This document shows, in pieces, positions 15,108 to 24,119 of a stretch of DNA of 64,000 bases. The notes beneath the pieces were generated by a model. The model was not told the origin of the DNA, searched no databases, and saw only the letters and a program-made list of their open reading frames with translations. The number at the start of each line of letters is the position of its first letter. The stretch's first letter is position 1. The position numbers and the translations under genes were made by a program. The DNA comes from Rhodovulum bhavnagarense (lineage in GTDB: Bacteria; Pseudomonadota; Alphaproteobacteria; Rhodobacterales; Rhodobacteraceae), in assembly GCF_004343505.1 (NCBI RefSeq), contig NZ_SLXU01000005.1, positions 62,001 to 126,000 of the forward strand, given 5' to 3'.

Positions 15108-16193
15108 TTAGCCGTTGCGGGCCGCCGCGACTCCAATCCGCGACAAAAGAAAGGCAGGAACCTGGTCAAGCGGCAAAACCGCCTGTGCCGCGCCGATCGT
15201 CACGGCTGCGCCCGGCATCCCGAAGACCACGCTGCTTGCCTCGTCCTGGGCACATGTCCGTCCCCCGGCCTGCCGGATCGCCAGCAATCCCTCGGCCCCG
15301 TCCTTGCCCATCCCGGTGAGTAGGGCCGCACGAAGCCCAAGCGAAGGCAGTCGTGCCGCCGAGTGGAACAGCACATCGACGGCGGGACGGGAGTATTTCA
15401 CCGGCGCCCCCTCGACCAGCCGGACCTTGGGACGCGTTCGCGTCTTTTCCAATGCCATATGGCGCAAACCGCCCGGCGCGATCAGTGCAATACCCGGCAC
15501 AAGGTCATCACCATCGACCGCCTCGCGCACACCTATCTGACACAGCGAATCCAGCCGTCGCGCGAAAGGCGCGGTAAATCCGGCGGGCATGTGCTGAACC
15601 ACCAGGATCGGCGGGCAGCCGGCCGGAAACATCGGCAGGATGCGGCTCAGGGCCTCGACGCCACCGGTCGAGCAACCGATGCAGATCAACCCACTTGCCC
15701 CGTCATCTGGTGCCGTCAGCGGCTGCGGCTGCGGCCTTGGTGGCGCGGGTATGCCCGGCCTGGCGCACTGGCGCAGCCGGGTCCGGCCCGCGGCGTGGAC
15801 CCGGTCGCAGATTTCCTGCATCTGCAACGGCCAGCCGTCGGCCAGACCGATCGTGGGCTTGCCGATCACATCGACCGCCCCCGCAGCCAGCGCATCGAGG
15901 CTGAGTTGGGTGCCTTGCTGGGTAAGGGACGAGATCATGACCGTCGGCGTTGGCGCCACGGGCATGAAACGACGCAGGAATTCGACCCCATTCATACGCG
16001 GCATCTCTACGTCCAACGTGATCACGTCCGGCTCGAGTTCAACCAGCAGATCGCGCGCCTGGTAAGGGTTGGAGGCCTGGCCAACCACCTTGATCCGCCG
16101 GTCTTGCGACAGGCCGCGCACAAGTATGTGGCGAACAAGCGCGGAATCATCCACGACGAGCACCCGGACCGGATCAATCGATGTCTTTTCCAT
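15108..16193 (-). CDS. cheB: Chemotaxis methylesterase / deamidase CheB
   Basis: CheB removes methyl groups from chemoreceptor glutamates, opposing CheR, and is activated by phosphorylation from CheA. The 361-residue protein has an N-terminal receiver (phospho-acceptor Asp61 in ITLDVEMPRMNG), a proline-rich linker (about 146-160) and a C-terminal methylesterase domain. The catalytic triad appears intact: Ser175 (GCSTGG), His201 (VVQHMP) and Asp298 (GMGKDGAEG). It follows the CheA3-like gene by 24 bases. Confidence 0.96.
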   Translation of the reverse strand: MEKTSIDPVRVLVVDDSALVRHILVRGLSQDRRIKVVGQASNPYQARDLLVELEPDVITLDVEMPRMNGVEFLRRFMPVAPTPTVMISSLTQQGTQLSLDALAAGAVDVIGKPTIGLADGWPLQMQEICDRVHAAGRTRLRQCARPGIPAPPRPQPQPLTAPDDGASGLICIGCSTGGVEALSRILPMFPAGCPPILVVQHMPAGFTAPFARRLDSLCQIGVREAVDGDDLVPGIALIAPGGLRHMALEKTRTRPKVRLVEGAPVKYSRPAVDVLFHSAARLPSLGLRAALLTGMGKDGAEGLLAIRQAGGRTCAQDEASSVVFGMPGAAVTIGAAQAVLPLDQVPAFLLSRIGVAAARNG

Positions 16194-16217
16194 GTGGTGT
16201 CCCGCCCTGCCCCGCCG

Positions 16218-19200
16218 TCAAGCCGCCGCCGCGCGCTCGGCCTCGAAAAGGCTCGGCACCGCAAGCGCAAGCCCGACATCGCCGTTGCCCAGCAGAGCAC
16301 AGCCCGTCATCCCGCGAATACCCGCCAGCGCACCGCGCAGCGGACGGACCAGAACCACCTGTTGCCCCACGAGATCCTCGACCATGATCGCCACGCGGCG
16401 CCCGGCGTGACCAACGATCAGGAAAAGCATCTTTTCCGCCCCGGCGCGACGGTCGGCGCCAATGACCGCGAGGGCGCGTTGACGTCGGCTGTCTTGCAGG
16501 AATCCGATATCGACGATTTCCTCGTTCCCGAGCTTGAGGATACAGCGATCGCCCTCGGCCGAGATGCGGCTGATCTGGTCAGGATCACAATGCACGATCC
16601 GGTGGATCGCATCGGTAGGCACGATATAGCTGACCTCGCCATCGCGCACGACCATGCCTTCCATCACCACCATCGCTACTGGCAGCGTTATCGTCAGCCG
16701 CGTACCCGAGCCCGGCAGCAGGCTCTGGCGAATGTCACCGGCCATTGCACCGATGGCCCGGCCAGCCGTCTCCAGCGCCTCGACTGCATGACCTGCGGCC
16801 ATGTCGTCCTCTATCCCGACACCGATGCTGTCATCCTTGCGATGCACCCATACATGAAGCCGGTGCGGCCCGTCCCCATCCTGGGTCAGGCGCTTTTCAA
16901 GCAACGCGCAAAGTGCAGGGTAAAGCCGCGAAAGCACCCGATCATCGACCCGCGTATCCTGCCCGGTCAACGTGACCGCCACCCGCCGCCCAGAGGATCG
17001 CGCCACCTTGGCAATATGCTCGGCCAGCGCCTGCAACAGTGCCTCGGCCTCGGCCTGGCCAAGCTCGATCATGTCTTCCTGCAACTGGACCAGTCGACTT
17101 TGCAATTGCGATCCGGTCTGCTGCGCCTGGCGCAGCCGATCCATGATGTCGTCCCCGGCTCGCTCAAGCGCACCGCGGATCAGCCGCCAGCTATCGCTTG
17201 CGACGATCTCAGCGGGAAGGTTCGCAGCCACCATATCGCCCAGATCCCCTTGCAAGAGGTCCAGCAACACGTTGTGGACACGAGAATGACCGGCGACGAT
17301 CTCGCCCAGCTCCTCGCGCAGGTTCGAGCCCAGCCCACCCCCCAGGACAAGCCCAGCGCCAGCGGATGCACCCTGTCGCACCCGGCTGCCGCGGTCATAG
17401 GGCAGCTCGGTATCGACATGGACAAGCTTGCCCGTCGGGTCGATCCCGCTCAGCGCCTCGCGCAGGGCGGGGTCGCTCATCCGGCTGCATAGCAAGAAAT
17501 CGAACAACACCTTTTCGCCGACAAAGACCGTGACCGACGTAATCAGCCGGGCCTGTCCGCTTTCAAGCCATTGCAGGAAAGCCTGCGCGACATCCTCGCG
17601 ATCGTTGAAATCGGTTCGGACGATAAAGAAATTCTGTCCCAGGTCCATTGCCCGGCTGGCTGCCTTGACGCTTTCGGGCGAGAGCACCCGATGGAACGAG
17701 TCCGGCAGGCCTAGGCGTTCCTCCACCGCCGCCGCGGTCGGTGCGTTCGTGATCACGAAGGTCGCGCGCGAGGCCTCGTCGAACAACCTTTCCAGCCCCT
17801 CGGTATCGGGCGTCTCGCCCGCGTCGATGGCATCGAACACAACCTCAAGCAGATCAACGAAACTGCGCGCGATGTGCAATAGCACCGTGTCAGGGCCGAT
17901 CTGGCCGGTCGGTGCCCGGTCGAACAGGTCGAACAAAGACATCGCGAGATAGGCGGCGGTCTCTATCTGGTAATGGCGACAGGCATGGTTGATGCGCCGC
18001 AACAGACGCGTCAGCCTGGCAATGTTGGCCTCTATATCGCGACGCGCGCGCAGATCATCGATCAGTTCCGAGGTTTCCATCAAGGTGGCATAGGCGTTTT
18101 CCGCACACCAAGTCCGCAGGAAAGAGAGCGGTTGCAGCGCGAGGCCGTCCAACGCCTCGCCAAAGGCATTTTCAAGCGTCACGAGCTGTTCGTAGAGATC
18201 AAGCTCTGCATCGCGGAAATCGCGCTGGGTCTGCACGATGCCAAAACGCGTCGCGACATCGGCCACACCGCCAAACCCGGCGGCGCGCGCGTCCTGAACG
18301 ATCCGTTCGGCGGCAATCGCGATCTCTTCGGGCGAAACCATCGCTGCCTCGCCCAACCGCTCGCCAAGAGCGGCGAGCTCTGCAAGCGGCCCTTCCAGCC
18401 CCTCTAGAAAATCGCGCGCCTCTCGCGCACGGCCACAGATCGCAGAACCGTCAGCTTCATCACTCTGGGCGTGAGATGCAACGGCGAAACTTTCCGCCGG
18501 GGCCGAGGTTTCGCAGGGTCCGGCCCCTGCCGCGCATGCGTCTGGCGCGGCGGGCGCCTGACCCTCTATATCCTCGGCGAACCGCTGCGACAGCCGATCC
18601 AGCATAAGGTCAAGATCGGCACCTTCGGGCTTGTCCATCCCGGCAAAGTCGTCCACGGCCTCGGTCCAGGCCGACAGCCCCATCTGTCCAGCGGCATTGC
18701 GCAGGCGTCCCGCCCGCTGTTTCACGCGCATGACATGAGCAGCAGGCTCGTTCGTGAACTCGTCGCGGGTCTGTCGCAACTCGTCGAGTGTTTCGCGCGC
18801 GATCTTGATAAAGATCCGGCGATAGGTTGGATCGTCCAGCGACGCGCCCAGCGTCCTCGCGCCCTCGGCGGGTGCGACACCGGGCCGGGTTTCGGCCCCT
18901 GGTTCGGGCGCGGGGGCCGGTCCGACGGGGACGGGTTGCAAGGCGGGTGCGGATGGCGTGGCATCGCCATCCAGGTCTATGGCGCGGCAACGTTCCAGCG
19001 CGGCGATCATGTGCTCGGCGCCGGCCGTGTCGTGTTCCGGGGCATCGAGATAGCCATCGATGGCTGAAATCCAGTCCGTCAACCCGACCTTGGCCGCACC
19101 ATTGCGCAGCTTGGCCGCATCCTCGCGCAACAGTTCAAGGGCCTGATCGGCGTCGGAATGCAACAGCGCGCGGTGAGCGGTCATCGCGTCAAGCGTCTTG

Positions 19201-19814
19201 CGTGCCATCTTTTCGAAAACCCGCCTGAAGGTCGGATCATCGAACAGCCGGGCGGTGCGCTCTTGATCGGGAACGGGGGGCTCGGCCGTGACGGCCGGGC
19301 ATGTCGGTTCCGGGCTCGTGGGATCTTCCTGCCCGGAATGTTGCATGGCGTTGTCCTCGTCATGCGATGCGCGCGTTTGCGGTGCGCGTTCGTCTGCGTC
19401 GGGCTGCGGGGTCATGCAGTCGGCGATCTTGGCCTTGAGCCGGGCAAGCAGATCCTCGGTTTCCGCCGGATCGGCATCGCGACGTTCTTCGGCAGCGAAT
19501 TCCAGCATCAGGCGCAGTTCGTCCGAGACCTCGATCAACAGGTCGAGGATTTCCTCGTCCAACGCCACACCGTCGTCGCGCACCAGCCCGATGAGGTCTT
19601 CGGCGACATGGGCGCGGCTTTCGATCGTGGCCAGTCCCAGAACGCGCGCATTACCCTTGAACGTATGGATTCCACGGAACAGCGCCGAGATCGTTTCGCC
19701 CCCGGCAGATTCCGCATCCTGCCGCAACGCCATCAGCGCGGCCTCGACCGCGTCAAGCGCCTGTCCCCCGTCATCTGCGAACAGGGCCCAGATTTCATCC
19801 ATCTCGTCGGACAT
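16218..19814 (-). CDS. cheA3: CheA3-like split chemotaxis kinase half (HPt and CheW-like ends)
   Basis: This 1198-residue protein begins with an HPt (P1) domain whose phospho-acceptor is His50 (ALFRGIHTFKGNARVLG). It ends with a CheW-like P5 domain from about residue 1048 (EGMVVRDGEVSYIVPTDAI). The roughly 900 residues between lack the N-box and G1/G2 ATP-binding motifs of CheA. Only a GSGTRLTITLPV remnant precedes P5. Two segments near 180-260 and 310-390 look like HPt-type helical bundles without the His. This is the plan of R. sphaeroides CheA3, whose middle region dephosphorylates CheY6; here the middle is longer. It must be phosphorylated in trans, presumably by the product of 24116-25333. 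Confidence 0.88.
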   Translation of the reverse strand: MSDEMDEIWALFADDGGQALDAVEAALMALRQDAESAGGETISALFRGIHTFKGNARVLGLATIESRAHVAEDLIGLVRDDGVALDEEILDLLIEVSDELRLMLEFAAEERRDADPAETEDLLARLKAKIADCMTPQPDADERAPQTRASHDEDNAMQHSGQEDPTSPEPTCPAVTAEPPVPDQERTARLFDDPTFRRVFEKMARKTLDAMTAHRALLHSDADQALELLREDAAKLRNGAAKVGLTDWISAIDGYLDAPEHDTAGAEHMIAALERCRAIDLDGDATPSAPALQPVPVGPAPAPEPGAETRPGVAPAEGARTLGASLDDPTYRRIFIKIARETLDELRQTRDEFTNEPAAHVMRVKQRAGRLRNAAGQMGLSAWTEAVDDFAGMDKPEGADLDLMLDRLSQRFAEDIEGQAPAAPDACAAGAGPCETSAPAESFAVASHAQSDEADGSAICGRAREARDFLEGLEGPLAELAALGERLGEAAMVSPEEIAIAAERIVQDARAAGFGGVADVATRFGIVQTQRDFRDAELDLYEQLVTLENAFGEALDGLALQPLSFLRTWCAENAYATLMETSELIDDLRARRDIEANIARLTRLLRRINHACRHYQIETAAYLAMSLFDLFDRAPTGQIGPDTVLLHIARSFVDLLEVVFDAIDAGETPDTEGLERLFDEASRATFVITNAPTAAAVEERLGLPDSFHRVLSPESVKAASRAMDLGQNFFIVRTDFNDREDVAQAFLQWLESGQARLITSVTVFVGEKVLFDFLLCSRMSDPALREALSGIDPTGKLVHVDTELPYDRGSRVRQGASAGAGLVLGGGLGSNLREELGEIVAGHSRVHNVLLDLLQGDLGDMVAANLPAEIVASDSWRLIRGALERAGDDIMDRLRQAQQTGSQLQSRLVQLQEDMIELGQAEAEALLQALAEHIAKVARSSGRRVAVTLTGQDTRVDDRVLSRLYPALCALLEKRLTQDGDGPHRLHVWVHRKDDSIGVGIEDDMAAGHAVEALETAGRAIGAMAGDIRQSLLPGSGTRLTITLPVAMVVMEGMVVRDGEVSYIVPTDAIHRIVHCDPDQISRISAEGDRCILKLGNEEIVDIGFLQDSRRQRALAVIGADRRAGAEKMLFLIVGHAGRRVAIMVEDLVGQQVVLVRPLRGALAGIRGMTGCALLGNGDVGLALAVPSLFEAERAAAA

Positions 19815-19862
19815 TGCTGCGTCTCCCTTGCGCGGCGAACCGCTTTGCCAGGCGTGGCCCGA

Positions 19863-20270
19863 TCAGGCCGCGCCAACCAGCTTGCGCATCGTTTCGGCCA
19901 GTTCCACGCCGGCCTTTTCCTCAAGATCGTGCGACACCGTCCCCGAAGGTTTGGCCACGACCGCATCGGCCCCAAGTTCACGCACCTTGGCTGCATGCTT
20001 TGAGCCGCTGACCGCAACCGAGGACAGCACGCAGATTTTGGCGCTGGTATTCGGGCGGGCATGGCGGAGGAATTCCAGCCCGTCCATTACGGGCATCTCG
20101 ATATCGAGAAGCACCAGATCGATGTCGGGATTTTCCAGAAGTTTTTCCAGCGCTTCCTCGCCGTTCGCGGCCTGGGCGGCCACCTTGAACCCCTTCTGGG
20201 AGTTGATGAAACTCGAGATGTAAAGACGCATCATCGCCGCGTCATCAACGATCATCACCTTGTAAGCCAT
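19863..20270 (-). CDS. cheY: Chemotaxis response regulator CheY (CheY6-like)
   Basis: This single-domain receiver is phosphorylated from the CheA pair and binds the motor switch (FliM at 34806). The 135-residue protein has the acidic pair Asp9/Asp10, phospho-acceptor Asp56 (LVLLDIEMP), Ser83 and Lys107. Instead of ending after helix 5 in the usual way, it has a KPSGTVSHDLEEKAG insertion before the last helix. The ATG at 20270 follows AGGAG. It lies between the receptor gene and the CheA3-like gene, as cheY6 does in R. sphaeroides, but that sub-family call is by gene order. Confidence 0.92.
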   Translation of the reverse strand: MAYKVMIVDDAAMMRLYISSFINSQKGFKVAAQAANGEEALEKLLENPDIDLVLLDIEMPVMDGLEFLRHARPNTSAKICVLSSVAVSGSKHAAKVRELGADAVVAKPSGTVSHDLEEKAGVELAETMRKLVGAA

Positions 20271-20304
20271 GGGTTTTCTCCTTGGATGAAACCTGCGTTG
20301 TGAT

Positions 20305-20333
20305 GCCGGGCCGCCACGGGGCAACGGCCCGGC
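20305..20333 (-). other. Strong hairpin between mcp and cheY
   Basis: GCCGGGCCG (20305-20313) pairs perfectly with CGGCCCGGC (20325-20333) around an 11-base loop. It lies in the 71-base gap after the receptor stop and before cheY. No T run follows on either strand, so it is more likely a stability, processing or partial attenuation element than a full terminator. Confidence 0.4.
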
Positions 20334-20341
20334 CTGACGGA

Positions 20342-22627
20342 TCAGAACCCGCCGTAGCCGCGTTCGTCATGATCGAGCGGGATACGATCCTGTGGCCGCT
20401 GCGCGCCGTTGACCTGGACCTTTGCCCGAGGTGCGGCATTGCCGTTCACCGGTGCGGCGCGCAAATCGGGACGGGCCTCTGCCAGAACCCGGATCGACGC
20501 ACCAGTGCCCACGGCAGATGCACCCGCGGCCTCGTTGGCGGTCTCTGCCAACATGTTTGCCCGCTCGCCGCTCAGGCGGAAACTGCGCACCTGATCGAGC
20601 ATCGAATCGGTCGATTTCGACAATTCCTCGGCGGTCGCGGCCAGTTCCTCGGATTGCTGGCTGGTTTCCTGCGCGGTCTTCGACACCTCGCCGATCGCGG
20701 TATTGATTTGCGAGACGCCACGGGCCTGCTCCTCGCTGGCCGCCGCGATCTCGGCGACAAGGTCTTTCATGCGCGCAACGTCATCAGCGACGCTCTGGAA
20801 GGACCGAGAGGCCAGCGCGGCGATCTCGACACCGTTATTCACACGCTGGGCCGATCCTTCGATCAGGTCAGAGGTTTCCTTGGCCGCCTTGGCAGAACGC
20901 CCGGCAAGGTTGCGCACTTCCTGCGCGACCACCGCGAAGCCGCGCCCATGCTGACCGGCACGGGCTGCCTCGACTGCGGCGTTCAGCGCCAAAAGGTTGG
21001 TCTGGAAGGCAATATCGTCGATCACCTTGATGATCTTTGCGATATCCTGTGACGCGGATGAAATCTGGTCCATCGCCACAACCATTTCCTCGATCTTCTT
21101 CTTGCCTTCGGTTGCCACCTCTGTGGTGTTGTTGACCAGGCTGTTGGCCTCGCGCGCGGATTCGGCATTGGCCTTGACCTGGCTGTCGGTTTCCTCGACC
21201 GACGAGGATACTTCCTCGACCGAGGACGACTGGATCTCGGAGTTCGAGGCCGTTGCCTGGGCCGCGTCGCTGAGTTGCCCGGCCACCTCGCCGGCCTGTT
21301 CTGCCGAGGCGCGGATGTTGCGCAGCGCGTCCTCGATAAAGTTCAGGATGTCATCGACCGATTGCGTAGACTGGCCGATCTCGTCGCGCGTGCCGATCCC
21401 CACGCGCACGCTCAGATCGCGCGTCTCGCTGATTCGGGCCAGACCGGCCTGCATCGCCTTGAGCGGCTTCACGATGCCGCGGGCAAACAACAGCCCGATC
21501 AACGCCACGATCAGGGAAATTGCCGTCACGATGGCAAGGATGACATTGCGCATGGCGACCGCGGGCGCATGTATCTCGGCCATGTCCATCTCGGCGATCA
21601 CCGCCCAGTTGTAACCGAATACATCAAGCGGCCGATAGGCGGCCAGCGTTTCGTGATCGCGGTAGTTCACCGTCCGCATGACACCGGTCCGACCCTCGAC
21701 GGCGTTGCGCACGGCTTCGGTCTCGACCCTGCGTTTCAGGGCTGTTTCTTCCCAGGACTGCCCGCCATGGCGCAGGTTGGTGCGCATCAGGTAGTCGCCA
21801 CCGACAAGATAGATGTCGCCGGTTTCGCCCAGCCCATCATTGGAGTCGGTCATGTCCTCGAACACGGCTAGAGAGATCTGAAAGATCAGCGTTCCAACGG
21901 GCTTGCCGGCGGCATCGTACACCGCGCGCCCGACAAAGGCCGAGGGCAATCCGCCGCTGGGCGCGTATTCGGCGAAATAGTCAAAGATCGGATCGGCATC
22001 GGGCTTGGCCGACATCGCGGCCCGGAACGTCCGTCCAAGCCCCGTATCGGCCCATTCGCCGGTTTTCACGTTGGTCGCGAAATCCCGTTCCTTGGTGACC
22101 GTGTAGACAACATTGCCATCGGCATCGATCAGGAACATGTCATGGAATCCGCGACGTTCGATGATCTCGCGGAAACGCATATGCGAACGGGCGTGGACGC
22201 TTGCATAGGCACTGTCCTCGGCGGGGTTCACCAGCTTTGCGCGATCTTCTGCCGCATAGGGGTTTTCATCGACGAAGACACGGCGAAGTTCACGCTTGGA
22301 AATTTCCGGGTCGGCACCGCCAAAGGTAGTAGTATCCATGCCCAGGGCCTTGAACCCGGCAGAAAAGTCCCGGATGGCAGCATTCATGCCAGTATCAAGG
22401 GACAGGATCACCACCTCGTCCTGCAATGATTTGAAATAGCGGGCGAATTCATCCGCCGGTGCGCCAGAGATCGCGATCAGAGCCTGGCTTTCCTTATGGA
22501 ACATGGCGCTCTGGATTCGGTTATAGGCGATCCAGCCCGTCGCGGTTGCCGCGGCAAAGCTGAGACCCGCGATGACAAGCGGCAATTTTCTTGCGATTGG
22601 GATGTTACGGAAGGTCGAAACGATCAT
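20342..22627 (-). CDS. Transmembrane methyl-accepting chemotaxis protein
   Basis: The 761-residue receptor has membrane helices at about 16-36 and 361-383. A periplasmic domain of about 320 residues lies between them (FLIDADGNVVYT and GKPVGTLIFQIS suggest a double-Cache fold). A HAMP region (KPLKAMQAGLARI) and a long signalling coiled coil follow. The coiled-coil tip is the invariant receptor hairpin (FQTNLLALNAAVEAARAG). Gln/Glu pairs such as SSSVEEVSSSVEE are likely methylation sites for CheR and CheB. The tail ends in GYGGF, not a typical CheR-tethering pentapeptide. In R. sphaeroides this operon position holds the cytoplasmic receptor TlpT; here it is a membrane receptor. Ligand unknown. 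Confidence 0.95.
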   Translation of the reverse strand: MIVSTFRNIPIARKLPLVIAGLSFAAATATGWIAYNRIQSAMFHKESQALIAISGAPADEFARYFKSLQDEVVILSLDTGMNAAIRDFSAGFKALGMDTTTFGGADPEISKRELRRVFVDENPYAAEDRAKLVNPAEDSAYASVHARSHMRFREIIERRGFHDMFLIDADGNVVYTVTKERDFATNVKTGEWADTGLGRTFRAAMSAKPDADPIFDYFAEYAPSGGLPSAFVGRAVYDAAGKPVGTLIFQISLAVFEDMTDSNDGLGETGDIYLVGGDYLMRTNLRHGGQSWEETALKRRVETEAVRNAVEGRTGVMRTVNYRDHETLAAYRPLDVFGYNWAVIAEMDMAEIHAPAVAMRNVILAIVTAISLIVALIGLLFARGIVKPLKAMQAGLARISETRDLSVRVGIGTRDEIGQSTQSVDDILNFIEDALRNIRASAEQAGEVAGQLSDAAQATASNSEIQSSSVEEVSSSVEETDSQVKANAESAREANSLVNNTTEVATEGKKKIEEMVVAMDQISSASQDIAKIIKVIDDIAFQTNLLALNAAVEAARAGQHGRGFAVVAQEVRNLAGRSAKAAKETSDLIEGSAQRVNNGVEIAALASRSFQSVADDVARMKDLVAEIAAASEEQARGVSQINTAIGEVSKTAQETSQQSEELAATAEELSKSTDSMLDQVRSFRLSGERANMLAETANEAAGASAVGTGASIRVLAEARPDLRAAPVNGNAAPRAKVQVNGAQRPQDRIPLDHDERGYGGF

Positions 22628-22679
22628 GTTGGGGGTCCTTTCGGTCGCGGCGACACGTCACCGCCGGTTTGGGAAAAGC

Positions 22680-23267
22680 TCAGGCAATCGCCGCCAGCCC
22701 GGTTTCACGGGCCGCATCCCCGGTCGGAGGGACGGCGTCGGCACCGGCCAGGGCGGTTGCGGCCCGTTTCACCGGGTCTGCGTTGCTTTGCATCAGGTTC
22801 TGAACGTCGATCAGGATCGCCACCTGATCGCCATGCCGGCCCAGTCCGCGGGTGATCGGCAGCGCCGTGCTGTCGCGCCCCTTGGGGGCAGGATCGACGC
22901 AATCCTCGGGAATTTCACGCACGTCGCGCACCCCGTCGACCACCAGCCCGATGGGCGCGTCGCCCACCTCGAGCACGACGATCACCGTGCGCGAGTCATG
23001 CGCGCGCTCTGCCATGCCGAACCTCAGCCGCACATCCATCACCGGAATGACGTTGCCGCGCAGGTTGATCACGCCCTTGATGAAATCGGGCACGTCGGGC
23101 ACGGACATGATCCGTTGAAGGCCGACGATCTCGGTCACGTATTCGATGCCGACCCCGTATTCCTCATCCTCGACGATAAAGATCAGGTACATGTCACGGA
23201 TCGAATTCTCGTCGCTTGCGAGGTCGGATGCGGCCGGTTCAGGGTCAAGTTCTGTGAAATCGGTCAT
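22680..23267 (-). CDS. cheW: Chemotaxis coupling protein CheW
   Basis: CheW links receptors to CheA. The 195-residue protein has an acidic N-terminal extension of about 25 residues and a single CheW domain (YLIFIVEDEEYGVGIEYVTE, then FIKGVINLRGNVIPVMDVRL, the conserved core). An Ala-rich tail of about 40 residues makes it longer than the usual 150-170. It lies between cheR and the receptor gene. Confidence 0.95.
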   Translation of the reverse strand: MTDFTELDPEPAASDLASDENSIRDMYLIFIVEDEEYGVGIEYVTEIVGLQRIMSVPDVPDFIKGVINLRGNVIPVMDVRLRFGMAERAHDSRTVIVVLEVGDAPIGLVVDGVRDVREIPEDCVDPAPKGRDSTALPITRGLGRHGDQVAILIDVQNLMQSNADPVKRAATALAGADAVPPTGDAARETGLAAIA

Positions 23268-23306
23268 TGGCGGGCTCCTTTCATGGATACGGACAAGAAC
23301 GCACGC

Positions 23307-24119
23307 CTAGCCCGGCTTGCGGTAAACGCCGGTGCTGACGGGTTGCCAGTCTGTCTTGAGGTCACGAACGGACTCGGTGACGCTGGTCAGCAGCCAGCCC
23401 CCGGGAACCGTCACCTGGTAAAGCGCCATCAGGATCTGGCGCTGCGTGTCGCGATCGAAATAATAGAGAATGTTACGGCAAAAGATCGTGTGGAACTGTT
23501 TCTGAAACGGGTAGGGCAGCGCCTTGAGGTTCATCCGCCGAAACGTGCAGATCCTGCGCAACCCCTGGGCCACCTGGTATTGCTGCATCCCCACCGGCGA
23601 AAAATAACGCGCCCGCAGGTCGGCTGGCAGCTTGCCAAGATGGCTGGGGCCATAGACGCCGGTCTCTGACTGCGCGACAACGGGCGCCGAGATATCGGTG
23701 CCCAGGATGGCCAGCTTTTTCTGCGCCGCCGTCATCCCCATGGCCTCGGCCGCGATGATTGCAAGCGTGTAGGCCTCGTCACCCGTGGAAGAGGCCGCGC
23801 TCCAGATGCGGATGTCGTCGTGCACAGCCAGCGAGGGCAGGATTTCGTCGCGAAACACGTCGAGGATTTGCTGTTCCCGGAAAAAGAACGTGTGGTTGGT
23901 CGAGGCGGCATGGGTCGTTGCAAGACGCACACCGTTATCGGCCTTTTCGACCAGGCGCCGGGCAAGCTCGTCGTAATCGGAAATCTCGCACTGGCGCAGG
24001 ACGCGGTCCATACGCTGGCGGAACAGGTCGAACTTGCGGTCCGGATAATGGATGCCGCAGCTTTCGCGCAACCAGTCGCGCACGGTTCGAAGGGAGTCGA
24101 CATCAGCCACCCCGGTCAT
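23307..24119 (-). CDS. cheR: Chemoreceptor methyltransferase CheR
   Basis: CheR transfers methyl groups from S-adenosylmethionine to receptor glutamates. The 270-residue protein has the N-terminal helical domain, then the SAM-binding fold with STNHTFFFREQQILD, WSAASSTGDEAYTLAI (motif I), ILGTDIS and FCRNILYYFDRDTQRQ. These are the landmarks of the family, and the length is normal. It overlaps the end of the upstream cheA4-like gene by 4 bases. Confidence 0.96.
   Translation of the reverse strand: MTGVADVDSLRTVRDWLRESCGIHYPDRKFDLFRQRMDRVLRQCEISDYDELARRLVEKADNGVRLATTHAASTNHTFFFREQQILDVFRDEILPSLAVHDDIRIWSAASSTGDEAYTLAIIAAEAMGMTAAQKKLAILGTDISAPVVAQSETGVYGPSHLGKLPADLRARYFSPVGMQQYQVAQGLRRICTFRRMNLKALPYPFQKQFHTIFCRNILYYFDRDTQRQILMALYQVTVPGGWLLTSVTESVRDLKTDWQPVSTGVYRKPG

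Noticed and set aside
15363-17492. 709-codon plus-strand open frame opposite cheB and the CheA3-like gene
   Set aside because: It is a shadow frame: composition rich in Arg, His and Gln, no motif, no promoter or ribosome-binding site, and both opposite genes have intact domains.
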